Below, in pieces: positions 1 to 6,699 of a stretch of 8,383 nt of DNA; position 1 is the stretch's first letter; each line of letters opens with the position of its first letter. The stretch covers positions 1-8,383 of the forward strand of contig JAJWXI010000077.1 of the NCBI GenBank assembly GCA_021641225.1, read 5' to 3'. Origin of the DNA: Collinsella aerofaciens (GTDB lineage: Bacteria > Actinomycetota > Coriobacteriia > Coriobacteriales > Coriobacteriaceae). The position numbers were made by a program, and so were the translations under genes. Under the pieces are notes generated by a model. That model did no database searches and had not been told where the DNA came from. It was given only the letters and a program-made list of their open reading frames with translations.

Positions 1-1
1 G

Positions 2-328
2 TCCCTCGCCATCGGCTACGTCATCTCCGCCATCGCCGGCGGCGTCACCGAGCCCGCGCTCTTCGGTATCCTCATGCGCTTCCGTCGCACCATGTTCGGT
101 ATGTTCATCGGTGGTGCTATCGGCGCTGTGTTCTCCGGCCTCATGGGTGTTACTTACTACCTCGCCGGTGGTGCCTCCAACTTCCTGGTCTTCACCAACT
201 ACCTGCAGGGTGGCCAGATGAACACCGTCTGGGCTATCGTCGGTATGGCAATCTCCTTTGTCATCGCCGCTGCCGTCGTCTTCGTCTCCGGCTTCTCCAA
301 GGAGGAGCTCGCCGAGATGGAGGCCTAA
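2..328 (+). CDS. PTS sugar transporter subunit EIIC, sucrose/beta-glucoside family (3' part only)
   Basis: Only the last 108 codons are in the window; the 5' end lies upstream. The product is the C-terminal membrane part of a phosphotransferase-system permease, which carries a sugar across the membrane while it is phosphorylated. The visible sequence contains GGVTEPALFGI (about residues 13-23 of the fragment). This is the G-[IV]-T-E-P-A-[IL]-[YF]-G signature of the sucrose/beta-glucoside/trehalose EIIC group. It is followed by two hydrophobic segments (MFGMFIGGAIGAVFSGLMGV and TVWAIVGMAISFVIAAAVVF) and a short acidic tail ending EELAEMEA. No EIIA domain is fused at the C terminus, so EIIA must come from another protein. 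The substrate cannot be told from this fragment. Codons strongly favour C in third position, which suggests high expression. A strong terminator follows 41 bases after the stop. Confidence 0.88.
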   Translation, partial: SLAIGYVISAIAGGVTEPALFGILMRFRRTMFGMFIGGAIGAVFSGLMGVTYYLAGGASNFLVFTNYLQGGQMNTVWAIVGMAISFVIAAAVVFVSGFSKEELAEMEA

Positions 329-369
329 GGCCAAGCCATTCGGTCGCATACGACCTTACCTACACGACA

Positions 370-405
370 GGGCCCCGTCAGGCGCAAGTCCGGCGGGGCC
401 CTTTT
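370..405 (+). terminator. Rho-independent terminator of the PTS gene
   Basis: An 8-bp perfect GC stem, GGGCCCCG (370-377) with CGGGGCCC (394-401), closes a 16-nt loop and is followed directly by TTTT (402-405). It sits 41 bases after the PTS stop codon and should end that transcript. Confidence 0.85.
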
Positions 406-433
406 GCAAGGTAGACTGGAGCGGGCAAGTGGT

Positions 434-471
434 GCCTGCCTGTCGGGGCTTGCTAGGCGACAGGGGCTTTT
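434..471 (+). terminator. Second terminator-like hairpin or leader attenuator
   Basis: CCTGTCG (439-445) pairs with CGACAGG (458-464) around a 12-nt loop. GCC (434-436) can extend the stem by pairing with GGC (465-467) across a TG bulge. TTTT follows at 468-471. An alternative outer stem is GGTGC (431-435) with GCACC (472-476). It may back up the terminator at 370-405, or act as an attenuator in the leader of the hydrolase gene. Which of these applies cannot be decided here. Confidence 0.45.
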
Positions 472-486
472 GCACCAGGGGTTTCC

Positions 487-531
487 GCGAAAGCTTCTGC
501 CGGTTCGCAATTCCTTTATTGAGCGAAAGGA
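487..531 (+). promoter_or_regulatory. Possible competing hairpins around the hydrolase Shine-Dalgarno
   Basis: GCGAAAG occurs at 487-493 and again at 523-529. The single TTCGC at 504-508 can pair with the first copy (487-491) or the second (523-527), but not both. Pairing with the second copy can add AAT (509-511) with ATT (518-520) and covers part of the Shine-Dalgarno AAAGGA (526-531). This would allow a translation switch, but the stems are only 5-8 bp, so it is speculative. Confidence 0.25.
526..531 (+). promoter_or_regulatory. Ribosome binding site that sets the hydrolase start
   Basis: AAAGGA lies 7 nt before the ATG at 539 but only 1 nt before the ATG at 533. It therefore favours 539 (MSLGKL) as the start. 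Confidence 0.7.
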
Positions 532-538
532 CATGCAG

Positions 539-1852
539 ATGAGTTTGGGAAAACTGACCGTCAACGGTCGTCAGGACGGTTTTTTGTGCGAGGGCAAGCC
601 GTTCTTTTGGTTTGCCGATACGTGCTGGAGCGCATTCACCAGCATTCCCGAGGCCGACTGGGATTACTATCTGACCCGTCGCGCCGAGCAGGGCATGAAC
701 GTGCTGCAGATCAACACACTGCCGCAGTGGGATCGCTGCTGCCCCGATCTGGGTATTTGGCCCTACGCCAGCGAGGATGGCGTGCACTTTGATTGGTCTC
801 AGCCCAACCAGGCATACTGGGACCGCGCTGCTGCCATGTGCCGCGCTGCCGTCGAGCACGGCATTCGCCCGGCGCTCGTGCTCATGTGGTGCAACTACGT
901 GCCCGGTACCTGGGGTGCCAAGATTGCCGAGCGTTGCGGTGCCGAGGTTATGCCGCGCGAGGAGGTCCGTGCCCATGTTGCCCGCGTCGTCGAGAACCTG
1001 GGCGAGTTCGATCCCGTCTATGTGGTGACGGGCGACACGGACTTTGCCGGTGACGAGGCGATTGCCTATTACGAGGATGCGCTCGACGAGGTTGCAAAGC
1101 GCGCGCCCGAGGCTCTGCGTACCATGCACATCAACCGCGGAAACCGCACGATTCCCGCGCAGTATCTGGACCGTCTGGACTTCTACATGTTCCAGCCCGG
1201 CCACAACTACGAGGGCCAGCCCGAGGCTTGGCGCCTGCCGCAGGACTTTATCGCCAACTATCCCAAAAAGCCGATGGTCAACTCCGAGCCCTGCTACGAG
1301 CAGATGGGTGCGTCGCGCAACGTGTACTGGCGCTTTACCGCGCAGGACTGCCGCGCGAGCGTGTGGTCGTCGATTCTTGCCGGTGCCAGCGCGGGCGTGA
1401 CCTACGGAGCGCATGGCGTGTGGAACTGGCAGACCAGCAAGAGCCAGGGCTCGGTGCTGGGCGAGGGCTTCGACATGCCGTTCCGCTGGCAGGAGTGCCT
1501 GCAGTTTGCGGGCGTGTGGGACTTTGCCGCCATCGAGCATGTGCTTGCCGGCCTGGGTGCCATGGCGTGCGATGGCGCCCTTGCCGTGGTTCCCGCGCAG
1601 GAGCTGCTCGATGACGCGCGCGAGGCCATCCGCGTGGCGCGTATCGGCGAGCGTGTCGTCACCTATCTGCCGCGCACCACGGCGCTCACGTTTAAGCTCG
1701 ATGGCGCTCGCGGCTGGTCGGCGACGGCCCTCGACATGGAGGCCAAGCGCATTGCCAAGCTGCCCGTTCGCGATAACGGCGACGGCACCGTGCGCGTAGC
1801 TCAGCATCCCTTTGAGCACGACGCCCTAGTGATCCTGACTCCCGAGCACTAA
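539..1852 (+). CDS. DUF4038 / GH140-like (apiosidase-like) glycoside hydrolase, cytoplasmic
   Basis: This 437-residue protein has the features of the DUF4038/apiosidase-like TIM-barrel family that includes GH140. The N-terminal motif GKPFFWFADTCWSAF (residues 19-33) matches the family's 'G-x-PFF-x-x-(G/A)-DT-x-W' opening. WDYYLTRRAEQGMNVLQI (41-58) follows it. VVTGD (162-166) and VNSEP (247-251) supply D166 and E250, at positions expected for acid/base and nucleophile in this clan. AGVTYGAHGVWNW (285-297) is the usual late-barrel motif. About residues 350-437 resemble the small C-terminal beta domain often annotated 'putative collagen-binding'. There is no signal peptide, so it probably acts in the cytosol on an imported glycoside or glycoside-phosphate, which fits the PTS gene just upstream. 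Substrate specificity is not established, and apiose is only the best-known substrate of the family. In-frame starts further upstream (TTG 404, ATG 533) are less likely. Confidence 0.82.
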   Translation: MSLGKLTVNGRQDGFLCEGKPFFWFADTCWSAFTSIPEADWDYYLTRRAEQGMNVLQINTLPQWDRCCPDLGIWPYASEDGVHFDWSQPNQAYWDRAAAMCRAAVEHGIRPALVLMWCNYVPGTWGAKIAERCGAEVMPREEVRAHVARVVENLGEFDPVYVVTGDTDFAGDEAIAYYEDALDEVAKRAPEALRTMHINRGNRTIPAQYLDRLDFYMFQPGHNYEGQPEAWRLPQDFIANYPKKPMVNSEPCYEQMGASRNVYWRFTAQDCRASVWSSILAGASAGVTYGAHGVWNWQTSKSQGSVLGEGFDMPFRWQECLQFAGVWDFAAIEHVLAGLGAMACDGALAVVPAQELLDDAREAIRVARIGERVVTYLPRTTALTFKLDGARGWSATALDMEAKRIAKLPVRDNGDGTVRVAQHPFEHDALVILTPEH

Positions 1853-1937
1853 CACCCGAGCTCCAATCCCGAGTTTCTCCTTCGGCCCGGGTACCTCCCT
1901 CCCTTTCTCCGACATCAACAACCCAGTCCCCTTTATA

Positions 1938-2004
1938 AGTTGCGGTGGAATAGTTCCTAAATGACAGCCCGGGCCGGCCAAGCAGGAACTATTTCACCGC
2001 AACT
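1938..2004. repeat. Long inverted repeat (21-bp arms) in the hydrolase-regulator gap
   Basis: The left arm (1938-1958, starting AGTTGCGGTGG) and right arm (1984-2004, ending CACCGCAACT) are complementary over 21 positions. The one exception is G1948 opposite T1994, which is a G-U pair in RNA. The 25-nt spacer holds two overlapping perfect palindromes, GCCCGGGC (1967-1974) and GGCCGGCC (1972-1979). No T-run follows on either strand, so this is not a normal intrinsic terminator. It may be a dispersed palindromic element or an operator-like site. The rest of the gap from 1853 to 2116 shows nothing else convincing apart from TACTAA boxes at 2057 and 2074 that lack a good -35. Confidence 0.8.
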
Positions 2005-2102
2005 GCTGTCGCGGTCGGTTGGGGGCTGATGCGTAACAGTTCGGGTATCGCGAGCGTACTAAGACCCATTCTCTACTAAAATGGTTTTCCGGACATCTAA
2101 GC

Positions 2103-2111
2103 GGGTGGGGG
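2103..2111 (+). promoter_or_regulatory. Ribosome binding site that sets the LuxR regulator start
   Basis: The purine-rich run GGGTGGGGG ends 5 nt before the ATG at 2117. The in-frame ATG at 2081 has no comparable site upstream of it. Confidence 0.6.
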
Positions 2112-2116
2112 TTACC

Positions 2117-3655
2117 ATGAGGGACCTGGGAGACACAACCGCATATTTGCGCCGGGGCATACGGGAGATTCTGTGCCTGGCGCTTTTCTTTTTCACGTTT
2201 TTGGCCGGCGAGTACTTCTTTGACGTACGCGTGGCCGAGTTTGTGCCAGCGAACGAGGTTGTTATCTACGAGAGCATCGTCGTCGGCGCGAGCGTGATTG
2301 GCTATTTTGTGCGTCCTCTTCTGTACTATCGCCGTCCCCAGGCAATCGATGCAACGAGCGATATGACGGGCGTGCTGCTGGTGTCGGCATTGCTGCTGCT
2401 GATTATGGCGGCGCAGTTTCAGGTCGTGATTGCGGGCGGCTTGGTGGCGTGCTGCGCTCTGGGCTACTGCGGATCGACCGCCCATGCCAATCTGGCGCGG
2501 CGTTTTGCGCAGACGCCTTGTCTGGCACGTGCCGTGGCGGTTTCTTATGCTGCGGGCATTTTGGTACAGGTGCTCAACCATATGGTGATGCCTGCGGGCA
2601 TTCCTCAACAGTTTGTTCTGGTCGCCTGTGCGATTGCGCTGGTTGGGCTGCTTCACGGTGCCCGCCGAGCTAAATTGCGCGATGAGTCTGCGCCCGAGTT
2701 CGAGATTGCCGAGCTATCGGTCGATGCGTCGGAGCATGGCGCCAAGTGGCGCGATAATCCCGAGGCAAAGGCGGCCTTCCAAGGTGCCGTAGTGCGCTTG
2801 ACGGTGGCGACCGCCTGTCTTACCGGCGTATTCGCGGCTCTCAACGCCGGTCTTACGACCTCGCATGCCGCCGGCGCCATCGATTTGGGCGACTGGCCGC
2901 GCTTGCTGTTGGTTGTGAGCGCGCTTGCCGCCGGCGCCCTGTATGACCTGCGAGGACGCTCGTATATGAATATCATCATGACGTGCGCCGCCATGTTGTC
3001 CACGCTCTCGTTCTTCGTGCTTATCACCGATGGCAACGGCGGTAATGCGCTCGCCGCCACGATTATCTTTTACCTGGGCACGGGCTTTTTCGTGGTGTTC
3101 TTTACCACGAAGTTCGCCGCGATTTCGATGTATGCGCGCTGGTCGTATTTGTGGCCGTGCATGGGCCGCGTCATCAACAACATTTGCTCAATGCTTGTGA
3201 CGGCTCCGGCGGTGGCGATCATCTCGAGCCAAAACGTGCTAATGGCGGTGGGTGTCGTACTCGTGCTGTTCGTTGGCATTGCGATCTCGCTGCTGGGACA
3301 GTTTGGACAAGGCGTTGAGGACGAAGCGGATCACAGGGGCCTGGCGTTTGCCACCGACGATCTTGGCGTGGGCCGTGCGCCCTATCAGGCCGACGCGGTG
3401 CCCTTGGAGGCGCCGGAGCTTTCGTTTGACGATCGACTCGACGGCTTTGTAGCCGCCTTTGGGCTTACGAAGCGCGAGCGCGATGTGCTGGAGGCGTTGG
3501 TCGTTTCGGACGACAGCGTGCAGGACGTGGCGGCGGCGCTCTTCCTTTCGCGTTCTATGCTCTACCGCCACATCGCCTCGATCAACAAAAAGACCGGTGC
3601 CGCCTCGCGCGTGGCCCTCATCAACTTCTTCTGGTCCTGGACGCCCCAAGACTAG
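2117..3655 (+). CDS. Membrane-bound LuxR-family transcriptional regulator
   Basis: This 512-residue protein joins a polytopic membrane region to a C-terminal DNA-binding domain. Hydrophobic segments are visible at about residues 17-32, 48-70, 84-100, 103-120, 138-156, 165-180, 225-246, 261-277, 285-303, 311-330, 357-370 and 374-395. This resembles a 12-helix transporter-like sensor. A charged linker at about 396-445 leads to the HTH. LTKRERDVLEALV (450-462) matches the GerE/LuxR opening, VQDVAAALFLSRSMLYRHIASINKK (about 468-492) forms the helix-turn-helix, and the end is TGAASRVALINFFW. Such LuxR proteins are abundant in Coriobacteriia. The membrane part presumably senses an envelope or solute signal and the HTH acts on nearby promoters, but neither ligand nor target is visible. 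A palindromic terminator starts 3 nt after the stop. The start at 2117 is chosen for its ribosome site; 2081 would add 12 residues. Confidence 0.9.
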   Translation: MRDLGDTTAYLRRGIREILCLALFFFTFLAGEYFFDVRVAEFVPANEVVIYESIVVGASVIGYFVRPLLYYRRPQAIDATSDMTGVLLVSALLLLIMAAQFQVVIAGGLVACCALGYCGSTAHANLARRFAQTPCLARAVAVSYAAGILVQVLNHMVMPAGIPQQFVLVACAIALVGLLHGARRAKLRDESAPEFEIAELSVDASEHGAKWRDNPEAKAAFQGAVVRLTVATACLTGVFAALNAGLTTSHAAGAIDLGDWPRLLLVVSALAAGALYDLRGRSYMNIIMTCAAMLSTLSFFVLITDGNGGNALAATIIFYLGTGFFVVFFTTKFAAISMYARWSYLWPCMGRVINNICSMLVTAPAVAIISSQNVLMAVGVVLVLFVGIAISLLGQFGQGVEDEADHRGLAFATDDLGVGRAPYQADAVPLEAPELSFDDRLDGFVAAFGLTKRERDVLEALVVSDDSVQDVAAALFLSRSMLYRHIASINKKTGAASRVALINFFWSWTPQD

Positions 3656-3657
3656 CC

Positions 3658-3697
3658 AACCACCACAAAGGGGACAGGCACCTTTGTGGTGGTTTTT
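3658..3697 (+). terminator. Palindromic terminator repeat, copy 1
   Basis: A perfect 14-bp stem (AACCACCACAAAGG at 3658-3671 with 3681-3694) has a 9-nt loop, GGACAGGCA, and a T-run to 3697. It terminates the regulator gene. It is nearly identical, loop included, to the element at 7393-7434: the aligned core differs only at C3682 versus T7419. The conserved loop suggests a dispersed repeat family and not just a terminator. Confidence 0.88.
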
Positions 3698-3799
3698 ACC
3701 TGCAAAAATGTGAATATGAGACATTTGTCACCTGCCGTTTTGGCGCTCAAAGGCATATGAATGTGATGTTGAGCGAAGCAGAACGGAAGGGGTGCGTCT

Positions 3800-4252
3800 A
3801 TGGCGTCTCGGGGTTGCGCGTCTAATAAAATTGCGGCCGCGCTTATCGCCGTGGTTGTTGTTGCCGCGGCGGTGACACTCATGCGAGCTTACGGCGCCGG
3901 CGCCCATGGCGCTCAGGGAAAGACTGCCGCACAAGCATCACTCAATGATTGTGCCGCCGCTCCGGTGGCGGTCAAGCTTATCGAGGACGGAGAGGCACGG
4001 ACGGTCTATGAGACCGACGATGCCGAGCTGGTCGCATCGACCTTTGCCGCGCTCGACGGCTGCATCGTGGGAGATGAGGTGGATGAGCGGATGAGCGACG
4101 CCGGTTGCACGCTCGTTTTTGTCTATGCGGACGGCTCGGAGCGATCGGTGGAGCTCGAGGGCAAGAATATCGTGCTCGACAAGACGGCATATCGCCTCGA
4201 CGGTGCAGACGAACTGTGGCGACAGCTTGCCGCCATCAAGAACAGCCAATGA
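3800..4252 (+). CDS. Small membrane-anchored protein of unknown function
   Basis: I do not recognise this 150-residue protein. A short N-terminus (MASRGCASNK) precedes one hydrophobic segment at about residues 10-28 (IAAALIAVVVVAAAVTLM). That segment is a signal anchor or an uncleaved signal peptide, and residues about 30-150 would lie outside the membrane. The soluble part has alternating charged and hydrophobic stretches: VKLIEDGEARTVYETDDAEL, then CTLVFVYADGSERSVELEG (about 103-121), then YRLDGADELWRQLAAI. Together they suggest a small alpha/beta domain with a beta-rich centre. Cys51, Cys87 and Cys103 lie on the presumed outer side. GGAAGGGG (3785-3792) lies 7 nt before the ATG. It is the first gene of a four-gene run, and the next start is 17 nt after its stop. 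No convincing promoter was found in 3698-3799. Confidence 0.75.
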   Translation: MASRGCASNKIAAALIAVVVVAAAVTLMRAYGAGAHGAQGKTAAQASLNDCAAAPVAVKLIEDGEARTVYETDDAELVASTFAALDGCIVGDEVDERMSDAGCTLVFVYADGSERSVELEGKNIVLDKTAYRLDGADELWRQLAAIKNSQ

Positions 4253-4255
4253 AAT

Positions 4256-4260
4256 GAGGG
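4256..4260 (+). promoter_or_regulatory. Ribosome binding site that sets the zinc-ribbon gene start
   Basis: GAGGG lies 9 nt before the ATG at 4270 and abuts the in-frame ATG at 4261. Spacing favours 4270 (MSDLRFCPAC). Confidence 0.55.
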
Positions 4261-4269
4261 ATGTACGGG

Positions 4270-5832
4270 ATGAGTGACTTGAGATTCTGCCCGGCATGCG
4301 GGGCGCAACTGCCTCGGGTTGCCGGTGTGCCGGTGCGGTTTTGCCCGGGTTGCGGCGTCCGGCTCGAGGGCGTTGCATGCGGCCCGGATGCCACGGGGTC
4401 TGTGGATGATGCGGCTGACGATGATAGCGCGGGTGAAGGTTGCGAGCCGAGCGTGGCCGTGCCGGCAGATGCGCCAACGCGGAGTGCCGAGGCCGCGTCA
4501 CCGTCTGGCAGCACAGCCTCGGCGGACGCTCCTCGCGTCGGCGACCTCGAGCTCCATACCGCATGCGATGTTTCTGGCGGTCAGGCACTCGCGCAGGTGG
4601 CATTGCCGCGGGATTGGCGTATCGAAGAGGCACATCTTGAGCGTAGCGGTAGCTTCGACTGCCCGATTTCGGTTGGCGTGACGGCGGCGGGCCTCGCGGG
4701 CGAGCGGATTGTGTACCGCTCCGAGCTCTGCTACGTGGATGCGGGCGCCGTTGCCAAGCGCATTCCCACGCAAACCGAGCGCAAGGCGTTTATGCACGTG
4801 GAGGCAGCTTGCGACGAGCTGGCCCAGGCCTGCGCGGCACAGCTGGGCGCGCAGGCGGAGGTTGTGGCCGAGCAGCCGTACCCATCGAGCGCGGCGGTCG
4901 ATATCGAGCACGAGCGTGCTCGCGTCAAGCGCGAGGCGGCAAACGACTTTGCGATTCAGGGCTTTTCGATGGAGCCGAGCGATGTGATCTATGAGTGCCG
5001 CATGCGTCGATATCGGCTCGCGGGCGCCCCGGTGCCTACCGAGCTTGCGGTGGCGGCCAAAGTCGAGGGCTATGTGGCCTCGATCGGCGGGGTCGCGGGG
5101 TCTATGGGCAAAGGCGTTGCCGCTGGAGCCGAGGCGCTGCTGGGCGCTGGCCTTGCGAGCGGGCTCATCGGCGGCGTTTTGGGCAAGCGCTTGCGCGAGC
5201 GCCAGGCGGCGGCAGCGGCGGGACAGGGTATCGCGCAAGAGCAGGCCACGGGCCGGGGCGATTGCCCGGACGGGGCGCCGTTCAAGCTGGGAGCGGCCGA
5301 CCTGTTGCAGTGGCGTATCAGGGACAGCTTCTGTCTGGTTGCGCCAGAAGGTCGTCTGGACGGGGCGGCCTCCACGGCGCTTGCCTCAATGGCATCGACT
5401 CTGCGGCTCAACCCCGCGATTGCACGCGAAGCGTCCGCTCAAAAGCAACAGATGGTGCTCGAGCAGCGCCAACGCACGCAGATGAACATTGCCCAGCAAC
5501 AACAGCAGTTTGCAGCCTGGCAGCAGATGCATGCCTCGCAGCAGGCGGCGTTCGACAGCTACCAGCAGGCATGGTTCGACCGCAGCAATCGTCAACACGC
5601 GGCGAACATGGCCGCCAGCGCGGCCAATTTCTCCAGCGCGGGCGTGGGAACGGGCGCGGCCTCGTATTCCGATGCCATCCGCGGGGTTAACCATTACACC
5701 AGGCCCGACGGCACCGATGTCGAGGTCTCGGTGATGGCCGACCAGGCTTGGGTGAACGGCTCGGGTGATGTCATCGGCACGCGTGATGGCTTTGAGCCTG
5801 GTTTTGGCTGGACGGAGCTGCCTCGTCAATAG
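4270..5832 (+). CDS. Zinc-ribbon protein with glycine-zipper and Gln-rich regions, unknown function
   Basis: This 520-residue protein is modular. Residues 7-28 form a zinc ribbon with CPAC (7-10) and CPGC (25-28). Residues about 35-90 are a low-complexity Ala/Asp/Ser linker. Residues about 92-260 are a folded domain I do not recognise (LPRDWRIEEAHLERSG, YECRMRRYRLAG). Residues about 267-306 are rich in glycine at GxxxG-like spacing (GGVAGSMGKGVAAGAEALLG), suggesting a glycine-zipper membrane-associating segment. After a second small domain (about 335-385), residues 391-441 are Gln-rich and probably coiled-coil. The tail (466-520) carries YSDAIRGVNHYTRPDGTDVE and ends in DGFEPGFGWTEL. There is no signal peptide, so the ribbon is probably cytosolic. 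It is the second gene of the cluster, 17 nt after the first and 76 nt before the lipoprotein genes. Ribbon-plus-membrane proteins are often scaffolds or stress-linked envelope proteins, but that is only a guess here. Confidence 0.82.
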   Translation: MSDLRFCPACGAQLPRVAGVPVRFCPGCGVRLEGVACGPDATGSVDDAADDDSAGEGCEPSVAVPADAPTRSAEAASPSGSTASADAPRVGDLELHTACDVSGGQALAQVALPRDWRIEEAHLERSGSFDCPISVGVTAAGLAGERIVYRSELCYVDAGAVAKRIPTQTERKAFMHVEAACDELAQACAAQLGAQAEVVAEQPYPSSAAVDIEHERARVKREAANDFAIQGFSMEPSDVIYECRMRRYRLAGAPVPTELAVAAKVEGYVASIGGVAGSMGKGVAAGAEALLGAGLASGLIGGVLGKRLRERQAAAAAGQGIAQEQATGRGDCPDGAPFKLGAADLLQWRIRDSFCLVAPEGRLDGAASTALASMASTLRLNPAIAREASAQKQQMVLEQRQRTQMNIAQQQQQFAAWQQMHASQQAAFDSYQQAWFDRSNRQHAANMAASAANFSSAGVGTGAASYSDAIRGVNHYTRPDGTDVEVSVMADQAWVNGSGDVIGTRDGFEPGFGWTELPRQ

Positions 5833-5908
5833 CGTGAGGCGGCTTATGTGTGAATCGATGCCGGGCGTGTTTCTCGGCATTGCGATAAAGAACGGGAAAG
5901 GAACAACG

Positions 5909-6664
5909 ATGAGGGAGACGGTACTTTCGCGCACGGCGTTTGTCGCGGCGGCGGGAACGGCGCTGCTGACGCTTGCGGGATGCGGCGGACAGCGGACGCA
6001 GGACGCGACGGGTTTTAACGACGACCGCCCGGTAAAGGACAAGATGAACGCGGGCGCAACGTCGGGCGATTCCGGCGATGCGGGCGGCGGCGCGGATACG
6101 GACGGCAGCTCGACGGATGCGTTCGATACGTGGTCGGATGACTGCTGGGACGCGCACCGCAACATCAGTATCGCGGCATTGCTCGAGCTTAAGGGCTGGC
6201 AGTTGCAGGAATTTGCGTCGCAACAGGGTTACACCTGGCAAGATTCGCTCGAGATGTACGAGAACGAGGCAGGCCGCGTACTCAGCGTCTGCAATATCAG
6301 CAAGGACGGCGCAACCGAATGGCTCGGTGAGGACGAAATCGGAAAGCTCGACAAGGGCGGAACCGGGAGCACCGTGATGTTTACGCTGCAACTTGCGGGC
6401 TATTCGAGCTGCGAGGACGTTATCGCGGGCTTTTCGGTGCCGGTCGAGGATCGGGCACAGATCACCTCGGGCTCGTGGATCGCGTGCGTTTACGGTTCCA
6501 ACATGGCGCGTCACGTTGCCATGGTGAGCCCGATGGAAAATGGCGACTATCGCCTGGACCTCATTACCGAGGAGGCTATCAAGACCGGTACGTTTACCCA
6601 GGGCGGCGGTGCCCCCACGATTGACGAATTTTGGCAGGAGAAGACCGGGCGCGCGCTCGGCTAA
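5909..6664 (+). CDS. Putative lipoprotein, first of a tandem paralogous pair
   Basis: This 251-residue protein starts MRETVLSRTAFVAAAG and has a clear lipobox, LAGC, with the lipidated cysteine at residue 25. It should be exported and anchored on the outer face of the membrane. The signal has LSRTAFVA, like a twin-arginine motif in which the second arginine is Thr, so the export route is uncertain. A Gly/Asp/Ser linker (about 52-76) leads to a domain at about 80-251 that includes NISIAALLELKGWQLQEF, VMFTLQLAGYSSCEDVIAG and EEAIKTGTFTQGG...TIDEFW. The same blocks recur in the next gene's product, so the two are paralogues. I recognise no enzyme motif. GGGAAAGGAA (about 5894-5903) sits about 6 nt before ATG 5909. 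Earlier in-frame starts, such as ATG 5846, would bury the signal peptide. A weak ATGCCG/CGGCAT hairpin (5858-5880) lies in the 76-nt gap before it. Confidence 0.82.
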   Translation: MRETVLSRTAFVAAAGTALLTLAGCGGQRTQDATGFNDDRPVKDKMNAGATSGDSGDAGGGADTDGSSTDAFDTWSDDCWDAHRNISIAALLELKGWQLQEFASQQGYTWQDSLEMYENEAGRVLSVCNISKDGATEWLGEDEIGKLDKGGTGSTVMFTLQLAGYSSCEDVIAGFSVPVEDRAQITSGSWIACVYGSNMARHVAMVSPMENGDYRLDLITEEAIKTGTFTQGGGAPTIDEFWQEKTGRALG

Positions 6665-6688
6665 GCGCGACGCGACCGACATCACAGC

Positions 6689-6693
6689 GAGGG
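6689..6693 (+). promoter_or_regulatory. Ribosome binding site of the second lipoprotein gene
   Basis: GAGGG lies 6 nt before ATG 6700. ATG 6694 abuts it and ATG 6703 is 9 nt away. 6700 is preferred, and the choice changes the product by at most two residues. Confidence 0.5.
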
Positions 6694-6699
6694 ATGAAC

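Noticed and set aside
404..538. N-terminal extension of the hydrolase from a TTG at 404
   Set aside because: It would begin inside the T-run of the PTS terminator and add 45 residues with no family similarity. The start at 539 has a well-spaced ribosome site and begins just before the conserved domain.
356..1819. A 487-codon open frame on the minus strand opposite the hydrolase gene
   Set aside because: It mirrors the codon bias of the GC-rich + strand gene, runs through the PTS terminator, has no recognisable domain and no ribosome site. The + strand protein has clear family motifs.
2081..2116. Earlier ATG for the LuxR gene
   Set aside because: It has no ribosome site and adds 12 polar residues. 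A leaderless start from the TACTAA box just upstream cannot be excluded but is less likely than 2117.
5858..5880. Small inverted repeat ATGCCG/CGGCAT in the gap before the first lipoprotein gene
   Set aside because: Six base pairs around an 11-nt loop with no T-run is within what GC-rich DNA gives by chance. It is not enough for a terminator or attenuator call.
5771..6685. A 304-codon minus-strand frame opposite the first lipoprotein gene
   Set aside because: It is a composition shadow. The + strand has a ribosome site, signal peptide, lipobox and a paralogue next door, and the minus frame has none of these.
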